From an uncultured Lachnospiraceae bacterium (GTDB taxonomy: Bacteria > Bacillota > Clostridia > Lachnospirales > Lachnospiraceae): 64,000 nt of DNA. Below, piece after piece: positions 1 through 8,061 of the stretch; position 1 is the first letter of the stretch, and the number at the start of each line of letters is the position of its first letter. The stretch lies in NCBI GenBank assembly GCA_937920345.1, contig CALGVA010000053.1, positions 1-64,000 of the forward strand, in the 5' to 3' direction. The notes under the pieces were generated by a model. That model was not told where the DNA came from. It ran no database searches and saw only the letters and a list, made by a program, of their open reading frames with translations. The position numbers and the translations under genes are program-made.

Positions 1-2
1 TA

Positions 3-122
3 GAAATGGAACTTGGTGTGTCCCAATCTACGGCAATCCTGCTTTTGCGAGAACTAACTGACGAGGGCGTGCTGATTAAAAAGGGAAGGACTAAAAACCT
101 GCGATACTACGAGAATAAATAA
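3..122 (+). CDS. C-terminal end of a winged-helix protein (5' truncated by window)
   Basis: The frame is open from the window edge to a TAA at 120-122 and encodes about 39 residues. They read as the recognition helix and wing of a winged-helix domain: VSQSTAILLLRELTDEGVL, then a basic turn, then RYYENK. Such tails end MarR/GntR-type regulators, Fic proteins and AlbA/RecG-like ATP-binding proteins, so the full protein cannot be identified. The gene ends 90 bases before the NurA-like gene and points the same way. It could be a regulator of the operon that follows or an unrelated neighbour. Confidence 0.5.
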   Translation, partial: EMELGVSQSTAILLLRELTDEGVLIKKGRTKNLRYYENK

Positions 123-138
123 AGGAACGGTTGAAATA

Positions 139-192
139 ATGCCATTCAAATATGAGCGTGAAATTAACCGGTTTCGCATCAAAAATACTTAG
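139..192 (+). CDS. possible 17-residue leader peptide
   Basis: An ATG with a GGAACGG stretch 9 bases upstream opens a 17-codon frame (starts MPFKYERE, ends RIKNT) closed by TAG. It fills the gap between the upstream winged-helix gene and the nuclease gene. It could be a translated leader, a remnant of a larger gene, or chance. Nothing in the peptide indicates a function. Confidence 0.18.
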   Translation: MPFKYEREINRFRIKNT

Positions 193-212
193 GTAAAGAT
201 GGAGTCGAAGAT

Positions 213-1334
213 ATGCCTACGTTAAGTGAGATATTTGATAAACGGAAAATTCTCCTTTATCAGAACGAAAGTCTTGATCTGGATCACTATTACCAGGAAC
301 CTTATCAGGATGAAAACGATGAAATCAAAGAAATGGGCAAACCATTTGAAACCGATGAGTCGAAGAAAATTCGTTCTCTTGATTTGATAAGCGAAGATCG
401 AACATATTCTGGTTTTAGCTATTTTATGGATGGCTCTCGTCGTACATATAAAATTGGAGATATGGTCTTAGAGGGTAAGAAGATATATCCTGTTGTTGTT
501 GCTCAGGTTCGGGCGGGATGTACAGAACGAGACCGACAGAAAAAGTTGCATACACATGGATTAGTTCAAAGGAAAAATCTTCTCCTTCTAAGTGATAAGA
601 TGAATGAGGTGGATTTTCAAGAAATTCGTCAACGCATCCTCAAAACACAGATGGCAAAGGATATTCATTTGGATATAGTGAAATATCACTTTGATTCTGC
701 AAAGGACAGTGTTCCGATCAATGCAGCTATTGCCAAGGCAAATTCCATGATGCACGATATGGAAATTGCTATTCTGGGACAGATGGTTCATTCGGGTACG
801 CTGGAACCCGATCATATGTTGATTGTGGACGGCCCACTGCAGTTCATTCGGCAAGATACCGGAAAGCCAGAATTTGCAGATATGTTTTATAATGTTGTCG
901 GCGTTTCTAAGAGCTTTGATCCAATGTTGCCGACTTCGAACAAAAGTAAGCGTGGGGGAACCCAGATTGGTGCAGAACTTCTAAAACTGAACTATGGTCA
1001 AAGGACACCGGTGTTTTTAAAGGAGAACAGTAAGCATCGTAAGTTTGGTTGCTGGTATTTACGGATTCGGCCGAAAAACAAGGTCTCTGGGCCTCTTGAT
1101 GGTATAATTAAAATTGAAAAGATGGCGGTGCAGGAGGAGGAAGAAGGTTTGGATTCCTCCGTAGTAGATAACCTCTCTCTCTGGCTGTTGAATGAAGGGT
1201 CCCCTACTTGTTACGGGCGAGACGAACGATGGGCAAGTCATTTATACTCGGTGTATTTAACCGAAACATTGATAAAAGCATCATTTGAAAGTGATTTGGT
1301 ATTTATCAACAATTTTAAACGGAATTTCTGCTAA
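213..1334 (+). CDS. NurA-like nuclease
   Basis: This 373-residue protein has the spaced acidic motifs of the NurA nuclease fold. An FMDGSRR motif (Asp73) follows a beta strand, LIVDGPLQ (Asp206) is the second acidic motif, VSKSFDP (Lys233) lies between them, and a late ERWASHLY helix carries His343. NurA proteins are Mn-dependent 5'-3' nucleases that work with the hexameric HerA translocase in DNA end resection. In bacteria the pair is often found in defence loci. The HerA-like gene starts 15 bases downstream, as expected for a co-translated partner. GGAGTCGAAG precedes the ATG. The family call rests on motifs and on the partner gene. Sequence identity to archaeal NurA is probably low, and the N-terminal 65 residues are not recognisable. 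Confidence 0.75.
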   Translation: MPTLSEIFDKRKILLYQNESLDLDHYYQEPYQDENDEIKEMGKPFETDESKKIRSLDLISEDRTYSGFSYFMDGSRRTYKIGDMVLEGKKIYPVVVAQVRAGCTERDRQKKLHTHGLVQRKNLLLLSDKMNEVDFQEIRQRILKTQMAKDIHLDIVKYHFDSAKDSVPINAAIAKANSMMHDMEIAILGQMVHSGTLEPDHMLIVDGPLQFIRQDTGKPEFADMFYNVVGVSKSFDPMLPTSNKSKRGGTQIGAELLKLNYGQRTPVFLKENSKHRKFGCWYLRIRPKNKVSGPLDGIIKIEKMAVQEEEEGLDSSVVDNLSLWLLNEGSPTCYGRDERWASHLYSVYLTETLIKASFESDLVFINNFKRNFC

Positions 1335-1349
1335 AAAGGAGATAAAGAT

Positions 1350-3023
1350 ATGGGTAACAGAAAATTAATTGGCAGAGTTTCTGCCACAGAAAAGTATCCG
1401 TCATCTTGTGATGATTTTCAGTTTTGGCTTTCAGATGATACCATTTTGAGTCCATTTGATATTGTTCGAGTTGAGAATAAGACTGACGATTCCATAACCT
1501 ATGGAGTAGTGCAGGATATTTTGCATATTACAGATGGTACGGGTCATCTTAGCAATTATGTGTCTTCTGACTTCGGCAATGTGGATACAATGCCGATGAC
1601 CAGACGGCTTTCTTTGTCTTACGCAAAGGTTTCCGTTATCCACAACACAAAAGAAAACTTTATGCCTGTTTTTGAAGGATCTCCTGTTTATACGGCTGAT
1701 AACAAAGATATCGAAATTGCTCTTGGCTTGGATAACATTGATGAGAGAACTGCAATTCCTGCTGGATTGATGAAAACTAGCAGTAATGATCCTGTACCTA
1801 TTAAGTACAATGGTGATTTTCTGATTGGTCCAGAAGGTGCACATATGAATATTTCTGGTATTTCTGGCTTGGCAACTAAGACAAGTTATGTGATGTTTTT
1901 GCTGAAAGCGATACAATATAAATACAAGGATGATGTTGCTATTATTGTTATGAATGTCAAAGGCGATGATTTGCTTCATATTCATCAGCCAAATGAAAAA
2001 ATCACTTCGGCACAGCGTAATGAATGGGATGCGTTAGGCATTCCCTGTGAACCCTTCGAAAATGTAAAATATTTGTATCCTTATCGGCGTCAGAAGGATA
2101 AGCTGTACGCAAATACGACACTGTCCGTGGAAGATTTGGCAGAGCAGTATGCTGTTCAGCAGGCGGCAAATTTTGTATATACTTTTGAACATGATATTGA
2201 TAAGGTAGATATGCTTTTTTCTAATGTTGATGACCCGAACTACACTATTGAGTCAATTTTGAATCAAATTGATTCTGGACAGGAATTTAAAGATGTTTCA
2301 AGTTGGAATGAATTTAAAGATAAATTAAAAGAATTCTGTGTTAAGGGAAGCGAGAAAAACCGTTCATCAGGTATTTTGATGCAATCTTGGCAAAGGTTTA
2401 AACGTTTGATTAATAATTCTATTAATGATGACGTTTTCGTTAATTCAAGATCAATGGCAGGTGATCAGCATCAAGTATATTTATCTGATGAGGTTTTGAA
2501 TATTAATGGAGGCGAAATGATGGTTGTTGATATTGCAGGCTTGACTGAGCAGTTGCAGTGTTTGGTTTTTGGTGATATTATTCGTTCCGTCTATTCTTTG
2601 AAGCACGGGGACTATGACCAAGATGATCGCAGTAGTAAAATGCCTGTTCCTAAACGAATCATAATTTTTGTTGACGAATTAAATAAGTATGCACCTTCTA
2701 CATCCAGTAAGAATTCTCCGCTGTTGGCGAACTTGTTGGATATTACCGAGCGTGGCCGCTCTGAAGGTGTTGTGCTGTTTTCAGCGGAACAGTTTAGAAG
2801 TGCGATTCACGAACGTATCAAAGGCAACTGTGGTACAAATGTATATGGTCGTACAAATGCCATTGAGGTATCCCGTCCGGACTATAAATTTGTCCCTACA
2901 GTATATGCAAATATGATGACCAGACTAAAGAAGGGAGATTTGATTCTTCATCATCCTGTTTTCAAAACATTGCTAAAGATCCAATTTCCTTTCCCGTCTT
3001 ATAATCAAGGGGGTAGTAAATAA
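1350..3023 (+). CDS. HerA-like hexameric ATPase (FtsK/HerA superfamily)
   Basis: The protein has 557 residues. An N-terminal beta-rich region (about 1-110) resembles the HAS-barrel of HerA. A P-loop follows at 170-178 (GISGLATKT), preceded by HMNI as in HerA. The Walker B strand is at 436-443 (RIIIFVDE). A region around 455-500 (LLDITERGRSEGV, then FSAEQFRSA) matches the sensor and arginine-finger strand of HerA ATPases. The P-loop is atypical: the usual GxTGSGKS is stretched to GxSGxAxKT. HerA forms a hexameric ring that pumps DNA through a NurA dimer. AAAAGGAG stands 7-14 bases before the ATG, and the last codon overlaps the next ATG (TAATG), so translation is coupled along the operon. Confidence 0.82.
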   Translation: MGNRKLIGRVSATEKYPSSCDDFQFWLSDDTILSPFDIVRVENKTDDSITYGVVQDILHITDGTGHLSNYVSSDFGNVDTMPMTRRLSLSYAKVSVIHNTKENFMPVFEGSPVYTADNKDIEIALGLDNIDERTAIPAGLMKTSSNDPVPIKYNGDFLIGPEGAHMNISGISGLATKTSYVMFLLKAIQYKYKDDVAIIVMNVKGDDLLHIHQPNEKITSAQRNEWDALGIPCEPFENVKYLYPYRRQKDKLYANTTLSVEDLAEQYAVQQAANFVYTFEHDIDKVDMLFSNVDDPNYTIESILNQIDSGQEFKDVSSWNEFKDKLKEFCVKGSEKNRSSGILMQSWQRFKRLINNSINDDVFVNSRSMAGDQHQVYLSDEVLNINGGEMMVVDIAGLTEQLQCLVFGDIIRSVYSLKHGDYDQDDRSSKMPVPKRIIIFVDELNKYAPSTSSKNSPLLANLLDITERGRSEGVVLFSAEQFRSAIHERIKGNCGTNVYGRTNAIEVSRPDYKFVPTVYANMMTRLKKGDLILHHPVFKTLLKIQFPFPSYNQGGSK

Positions 3024-4609
3024 TGGGTGAACCTGTAGCCGGTAAGTTTTTGCTTGAAATACTTACCAAAGGTATGTATTCTAACCCGATGCATGTTTAT
3101 CGGGAATATATTCAAAACAGTACAGACTCTATTGACAAAGCTGTTGCGGGGGGAGTAATTTCTTCATCTGAGGCTGCAATTCATATTGAGATTGATGGTG
3201 CAAAGCAGGGAATCATTATTCATGATAATGGTTATGGTATTCCTGCTGAAAAAACTAGAGAGATTTTGTTGAGTATTGGCGATTCTGATAAGAATGGCAT
3301 AGACGAGAGAGGGTTTCGAGGTATTGGACGACTTGCAGGTCTGGCTTATGCAAAAGAAGTTAAATTTGTTACTTCCGCATATGGCGAAGAAGTAAAGACA
3401 GTTATGACTTGCGATTGCGTTAAAATGCAGAGGCTTCTCCAAAAGTCTAATGCTGAAACATCAGATGTTATGGATACTTTTAAGGCAATCAGCGGTTTTG
3501 CTGATCCTCAGCCAGAGGATAAAGATGCACATTATTTTGAAGTGCAAATGATTGGTGTTCCTTTGGATTCTGGCTTACTTGAAGAAAATACTGTGTGGAG
3601 CTACCTTTCCGAAACTGCTCCTGTTGACTTTAATAGCCAACAATTTTCGCAGGCACAAAAAATTCGGAATTATTTTAGCGAGCATTGTTGTCCGATAACC
3701 TGTTATAGGATACTTCGTGGATCAAGAAAGCTTCCGATCTATAAGCCTTATTCCCGTACATTGTCTACTGGAAAACAAGTCAAAACAAAGACTACGGATT
3801 CTGTCCGCGATGTGGAATTTGTATATGCTGAAGCATCCGATGGGAAACCTTTATATGCTGGATGGCTTGCACTTACAGATTTTTCTGGTATCATCTCAGA
3901 TGAAGCGGTACAGGGTATACGTTTTCGCAAGGGAAATATTTTAGTTGGTAATAACACCACATTTGTGAAATATTTCCCCTCTGAAGGTCATAATGCAAAT
4001 CGTATGTTTGCTGGAGAAATTCATGCTTTGCATAATGAGTTGGTTCCGAACTCTCAGAGAGATGACTTTGAGCCTAATGCAATTTACAGTGAAATGCGGC
4101 AGGCTCTGCGCAAGTGGGCAGGAGAAATTAATAAGAAGTATCGTCGTGGCATGTCTGAAGCAACATCTGCACTTAGACGCTTAAATCAGTTGAATGCAGA
4201 GCAGAAGGAACTGGAAGAAAAAATTGAATCCGGTGCAATTTCCTCTGATGAAAAGCGCGAACAGATTGCTGATAAGCTCAAGCAAATAGCCAAGAAGCGT
4301 GAGTCTGAAGAAAAAACTGTCCGAAATGCGCAAGTGCGTGGCACATTTGATGCTGACCGAAAAGAAACGATTGAGAAAGTGTTGTCACAGACGGAGATAG
4401 CAGCGAGAAAGGTTATTTCGCTGAATAAGAAAATCATTAATGCTGATTATGCAACAAAGAATGATTTACCTACATCGTATAGCCGAGATGAGCGGAAGTT
4501 GTATCAGCGTATTATTACTGTAATTGATACATTCTTCATCGAAGAGCCTGAGACAGCAGAAAAACTGCGTGAAGCTATAAAATCTGAACTGAGCGTGAAA
4601 AAGAAATGA
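3023..4609 (+). CDS. GHKL-type ATPase (Hsp90/MutL/MORC-like)
   Basis: All three ATP-binding boxes of the Bergerat fold are visible in this 528-residue protein. The N box is YREYIQNSTDSID (Glu28, Asn32, Asp35), the G1 box is DNGYGIP (68-74) and the G2 box is RGFRGIGRLAG (96-106). A middle region of about 300 residues follows, then a charged coiled-coil stretch (about 380-460, rich in E, K, Q and A) and a helical tail. The architecture fits an ATP-driven clamp or dimerising switch. Stand-alone proteins of this type recur in bacterial defence operons (for example the MutL-like protein of the Mza system), but I do not know this one by name. It overlaps both neighbours by a few bases (TAATG upstream, ATGA downstream), placing it inside the NurA-HerA operon. 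DNA, protein or nucleotide targets cannot be read from the sequence. Confidence 0.8.
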   Translation: MGEPVAGKFLLEILTKGMYSNPMHVYREYIQNSTDSIDKAVAGGVISSSEAAIHIEIDGAKQGIIIHDNGYGIPAEKTREILLSIGDSDKNGIDERGFRGIGRLAGLAYAKEVKFVTSAYGEEVKTVMTCDCVKMQRLLQKSNAETSDVMDTFKAISGFADPQPEDKDAHYFEVQMIGVPLDSGLLEENTVWSYLSETAPVDFNSQQFSQAQKIRNYFSEHCCPITCYRILRGSRKLPIYKPYSRTLSTGKQVKTKTTDSVRDVEFVYAEASDGKPLYAGWLALTDFSGIISDEAVQGIRFRKGNILVGNNTTFVKYFPSEGHNANRMFAGEIHALHNELVPNSQRDDFEPNAIYSEMRQALRKWAGEINKKYRRGMSEATSALRRLNQLNAEQKELEEKIESGAISSDEKREQIADKLKQIAKKRESEEKTVRNAQVRGTFDADRKETIEKVLSQTEIAARKVISLNKKIINADYATKNDLPTSYSRDERKLYQRIITVIDTFFIEEPETAEKLREAIKSELSVKKK

Positions 4610-6282
4610 GAGTTTTATTAGTTGAACCAAATTATAAAAACAAATATCCGCCAATGGGATTAATGAAAATAAGCACATACCATAAGATGCTGGGAGACGA
4701 GGTACAGTTTGTCAAAGGCTTCGATCATAGTGTGGATAAAAAAGTTTGGGATAGAATCTATATTACCACTCTGTTTACCTTTGATTTTGATGTGGATGTA
4801 AAAACCATCAATCATTATAAACTGTTGGTAAACAACATTGATGATCTTTATGTTGGTGGTATTATGGCATCACTTATGCCGGAGAAGATCGTAGAAGCAA
4901 CTGGAATTGATCATTCCCGTGTTCTGACTGGGTTGTTCACTGACGTTTCGGTGGTTGGTGATAACAACGATATCAATGTGGACGAATTGCCGCTAGATTA
5001 TGATATTCTGGAGCAGGTCGATTATAAGTACCCTGCCGGTGATAATTATTTTGCTTATATGACCAGAGGATGTCCGAACCATTGTTCTTTTTGTGCGGTA
5101 CCTATTTTGGAGCCACATTTTCATGTGACAAACAGTATTGTAGATCAGATTAGGACTATTGACGAAAAATACGGTCCTAAGCAACACCTTCTACTTCTGG
5201 ATAATAATATTCTGAATACTGCGGATTTGAAGTCTCTTGTTGATGATTTGTGTAAAGCGGGATTTGGTCGGGGGGCAAAGTATGTAGATCCTGGTGCATA
5301 CAATATTGTCATAATGCGTTATCGTAATGGAGACCGAGCAGATTTTCTCAATAAAAAGATGGCTACATATTTGGATGGTTTTAAAAAACGTATTAAATCC
5401 GCAGAAATGTTAGAAACATTCCTTCAAGTTGTCATTGGGGCAGAGGACGCTGTTGATTATGCACAATATATGCTGGATCATGATAAAGAATTGTCTCCGA
5501 TCATTGAGAAGTATCGTAACAAAGCAAAAAAAGCACGTTATTTGGACTTTAATCAAGGTGTCGATGCAAGAAAGATCAATGACGAAACTATGGAACAGAT
5601 TGCTCGGCTTGCGGTTCGTCCTTTGCGTATTGCGTTTGATGATATTCATTTAAAGGATGTATATTGTCAGGCGGTACGTACTGCACATCGTCATGGTATC
5701 AAAGAAATTTCCAATTACATTCTGTTCAATTACAAGGATAAGCCGGAAGATTTGTATGAACGTCTACGTGTCAACATTGAATTGAATAAGGAATTGGGTA
5801 TTCAGATTTTTTCATTCCCGATGAAATATTCTCCGATCAGCGAAACAGATCGCACTTATATCGGCATTAATTGGTGCAAGAAATCAGTCCGTGCAATTTC
5901 TGCGATTCTGCAGGTGACAAAGGGCGTTGTGGCGGCTGGGTCCAGTTTTTTTTATAAGGCATTTGGTAATAATCTGGATGAATATTTTGAACTATTAGCG
6001 ATGCCCCGGGCACTGATTATGTTCCGTTCATATTTTGAAGAGAATGGTACAACGGCAAAGTGGAAGACACTATATTGCAAACTAAACGATGATCAGAAAA
6101 AGCATTTAATGGAATTGGCATCTCTTAATATATCAGAACTAAGAAATACACCTTGGCCAAATGACCTTAAAGATATTCTGGAATTTTATTTGATAAAATA
6201 TTCTGGCAAAATAGGGCATTCTGACGTGAAATATTTTCAATTATCATTGATGGATGACGGCGATGTCGTCACAGAAGATTAA
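4606..6282 (+). CDS. radical SAM enzyme, fourth gene of the NurA-HerA-GHKL operon
   Basis: This 558-residue protein has a Rossmann-like N-terminal half (LLVEPNYKNKYPPMGLMK) typical of B12-binding-domain radical SAM enzymes. The cobalamin-ligating DxHxxG motif is not present. The radical SAM barrel begins at about 150, with RGCPNHCSFC giving the CX3CX2C cluster site (Cys156, Cys160, Cys163). The C-terminal 120 residues carry no motif I recognise. Its ATG overlaps the GHKL stop (ATGA), so it is translationally coupled to the defence-type genes. It is not a viperin: the cluster motif and N-terminal domain differ. It might modify a nucleotide, a tRNA or DNA base, or a partner protein; this is inference. 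The operon appears to end here because the next coding start is 480 bases away. Confidence 0.82.
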   Translation: MRVLLVEPNYKNKYPPMGLMKISTYHKMLGDEVQFVKGFDHSVDKKVWDRIYITTLFTFDFDVDVKTINHYKLLVNNIDDLYVGGIMASLMPEKIVEATGIDHSRVLTGLFTDVSVVGDNNDINVDELPLDYDILEQVDYKYPAGDNYFAYMTRGCPNHCSFCAVPILEPHFHVTNSIVDQIRTIDEKYGPKQHLLLLDNNILNTADLKSLVDDLCKAGFGRGAKYVDPGAYNIVIMRYRNGDRADFLNKKMATYLDGFKKRIKSAEMLETFLQVVIGAEDAVDYAQYMLDHDKELSPIIEKYRNKAKKARYLDFNQGVDARKINDETMEQIARLAVRPLRIAFDDIHLKDVYCQAVRTAHRHGIKEISNYILFNYKDKPEDLYERLRVNIELNKELGIQIFSFPMKYSPISETDRTYIGINWCKKSVRAISAILQVTKGVVAAGSSFFYKAFGNNLDEYFELLAMPRALIMFRSYFEENGTTAKWKTLYCKLNDDQKKHLMELASLNISELRNTPWPNDLKDILEFYLIKYSGKIGHSDVKYFQLSLMDDGDVVTED

Positions 6283-6336
6283 GAAATAATGGAGATTTTG
6301 GAGAAATAGTGGTGGTGACTTCGGATGCTTCAACTT

Positions 6337-6462
6337 GACAATAATTTACCATCAATTTTGCCCCGACTTAGCAATAATTTACCATATGCCCCACGAAGTT
6401 ATGCGGGTTTCAGCGATTTCCACTCAAAAAAGGAAAAAAAATTTGTGACAATAACTTGCCGT
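6337..6462. repeat. three IS21-type terminal repeats without a transposase
   Basis: A 16-base motif occurs three times in the same orientation: GACAATAATTTACCAT at 6337, AGCAATAATTTACCAT at 6370 and a diverged GACAATAACTTGCCGT at 6447. Clusters of direct repeats of this kind are the multiple terminal binding sites of IS21-family (istA/istB) elements. No istA or istB frame is visible, so this would be a stranded end. It lies just after the radical SAM gene, in the 480-base stretch (6283-6765) that holds no gene. Confidence 0.4.
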
Positions 6463-6464
6463 TA

Positions 6465-6504
6465 GCGGGGTACGGGGCGCTGTGTGTGGAAGGGAGTCTG
6501 CCGG
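6465..6504. repeat. 40-bp dispersed repeat, copy 1
   Basis: This 40-base segment recurs at 9147-9186 with a single mismatch (C to T at position 8). Similarity continues about 15 bases upstream through AATAACTTG. The two copies are direct and enclose the RloA/RloB-like pair. Both read in one frame as AGYGALCVEGSLP followed within two codons by a stop, so the repeat may be the end of a former coding sequence. It may also be a recombination site or a mobile-element edge. Confidence 0.7.
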
Positions 6505-6663
6505 GGTAGAATGGTGTTGGCTTTTGGGAAAAGAATTACTCAATTTTATGGAATATGGTATCGAATAATGCGTCTATTATGTGCTGATTAAAAACCTAGT
6601 GAACAAATTAACTGGATTTGTTTTTTGATTATTATAAAAGCAAATATAGCATATAATATAATA

Positions 6664-6709
6664 AAATCAACATCTAATTTTACAATTTATTAAAATTAGA
6701 TGTTGATTT
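6664..6709 (+). terminator. 18-bp stem hairpin with T tract, terminator or attenuator
   Basis: The arms 6664-6681 and 6692-6709 are perfectly complementary around a 10-base AT loop. The 3' arm runs into six T. The stem is AT-rich but long. Transcripts arriving from the IS-remnant side would be stopped before the ATPase gene. The hairpin's 3' arm also contains the TTGATT used as -35 of the downstream promoter. Confidence 0.6.
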
Positions 6710-6730
6710 TTTGCTAATATAGGATATAAT
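6703..6730 (+). promoter_or_regulatory. promoter of the RloA/RloB-like operon
   Basis: TTGATT (6703-6708) and TATAAT (6725-6730) are separated by 16 bases. The transcript would start near 6737, about 30 bases before the ATPase ATG. The -35 box lies inside the 3' arm of the upstream hairpin, so the two elements cannot evolve independently. Confidence 0.5.
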
Positions 6731-6765
6731 ATAATAAAATTTTGATAAAGAATGAGGAGATTATT

Positions 6766-8061
6766 ATGCTGATACAATTTAACTTTAAAAATTTTAAATC
6801 ATTTCGGGATGAAGTATCACTGGATTTATCAGCTACTAAGATTACGGAACATGAAAGCCATGTAGTGGATGTTGCCAATGACAAACTGCTAAAGGTTGCA
6901 GCAATTTACGGAGCCAATGCGAGTGGAAAGTCTAATGTATATGATGCTTTTGACTATATGACTTACTATGTTGCAGAATCCTTTAATTTTGGAGGAGAAG
7001 AAGACAGTCGCCGGAAAACAGAAAAAAGTTATGTGAAAGTTACTCCTTTCTTGTTTGATAGAAAGAGCAGGGATGAGGAAACTATATTTGAAGTATTTTA
7101 TGTAGATAATGCTGAAAATAGTGGAAAGATTTATCAATATGGATTTTCACTGAAAAGCGATAAAGTGGTAGAGGAATGGCTATATTCCAAAGCGAAAACA
7201 GCAAGAAACAACTATAGAACAATTTTTTACCGAAAAAAAGGTGAAGAATTGGAAATGAATGGTTTTTCTAAAAGCCATATAGAAAATATCAAGGCATCTT
7301 TAAATGAAGAAACACTTATTGTTTCATTGGGAACAAAATTGCGGATCGATAAGTTAAAAAAGGTAAGAGACTGGTTCATGAATAATGAGATTCTTGATTT
7401 TGGAGACCCGGCAGAAAATTATTTTCGATCAAGAGTGCTTCCGGAGAATTTTGTAGACAGCAAGGAAGTACAAGGGAATGTAGTGAAGTATTTTGCATCG
7501 TTTGATGAGGCAATTCAGGATTTTCATGTAGAAGAGTTGCGGCAGGACGATGAGAAAGATGCAGGAAAAGGTTATAAGATTGATGCGCTTCACAAAATGG
7601 TGGACAGTCAGGAACTGGCTTCTATTCCTTTAAAATTGGAGTCCAGCGGTACGCTAAAAATGTTTGCGCTCTATCCTTCCATAAAAGATGTGCTGGATCA
7701 TGGGGGCACACTGTTTGTTGATGAGTTAAATGCCAGATTGCACCCGTTGTTGGTACGGAATATTATATTGACCTTTTTGTCCCCGGAAATCAATACGCAG
7801 AATGCACAGTTAATTTTTACGACACATGATGTCTGGCAGTTTTCTAATGAATTGCTTCGCCGGGATGAGATATGGCTGGTTAATAAAAACAGGGATGGAG
7901 TTTCTGAATTATATTCTCTGGCTGACTTTAAAGATGAAGAAGGCAATAAGGTACGTAGAGACGAGGCTTTGTCTAAAAAATATCTGACGGGCAGTTATGG
8001 GGCTATTCCTGCCTTGAAGCCCATGGAAATGCTGACTGGGAGGACTTTGGATGACGAGTAA
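6766..8061 (+). CDS. AAA15-family ATPase, RloA/AbiLi-like
   Basis: The protein has 431 residues from the ATG preceded by GAGGAG (8-base spacing). An in-frame TTG at 6742 is less likely. It begins with the LIQFNFKNFKSFRDE strand-turn typical of AAA15/OLD-type ABC ATPases. The Walker A is GANASGKS (49-56), a signature-like LESSGTLKM lies at 291-299, the Walker B is GTLFVDE (314-320), and the switch histidine is in FTTHD (354). The next gene overlaps by 11 bases and encodes an RloB-like protein. RloA/RloB and lactococcal AbiLi/AbiLii pairs of this make-up are phage-abortive or restriction-linked modules. The ATPase probably holds its partner inactive or loads it on a target; this is inferred from the family. 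Confidence 0.85.
   Translation: MLIQFNFKNFKSFRDEVSLDLSATKITEHESHVVDVANDKLLKVAAIYGANASGKSNVYDAFDYMTYYVAESFNFGGEEDSRRKTEKSYVKVTPFLFDRKSRDEETIFEVFYVDNAENSGKIYQYGFSLKSDKVVEEWLYSKAKTARNNYRTIFYRKKGEELEMNGFSKSHIENIKASLNEETLIVSLGTKLRIDKLKKVRDWFMNNEILDFGDPAENYFRSRVLPENFVDSKEVQGNVVKYFASFDEAIQDFHVEELRQDDEKDAGKGYKIDALHKMVDSQELASIPLKLESSGTLKMFALYPSIKDVLDHGGTLFVDELNARLHPLLVRNIILTFLSPEINTQNAQLIFTTHDVWQFSNELLRRDEIWLVNKNRDGVSELYSLADFKDEEGNKVRRDEALSKKYLTGSYGAIPALKPMEMLTGRTLDDE

Larger units (their letters stand above)
6640..6740. repeat. 28-bp direct repeats flanking an 18-bp perfect hairpin
   Basis: Two AT-rich copies (6640-6667 and 6713-6740, 26 of 28 bases identical, each containing ATATAATATAATAAAAT) bracket a perfect 18-bp inverted repeat with a 10-base loop (6664-6709). 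The arrangement directly precedes the AAA15 ATPase gene. The second copy supplies that gene's -10 box. A duplicated promoter around a terminator, or the footprint of a small element, are both possible. Confidence 0.6.

Noticed and set aside
4606..6282. Prokaryotic viperin
   Set aside because: The cluster motif CPNHCSFC, the Rossmann-like N-terminal domain and the 558-residue length do not fit the short viperin family with its CNYxCxxC-type site.
6640..6740. Type III toxin-antitoxin RNA repeats
   Set aside because: There are only two repeat copies around a terminator-like hairpin, and no ToxN-like endoribonuclease follows.
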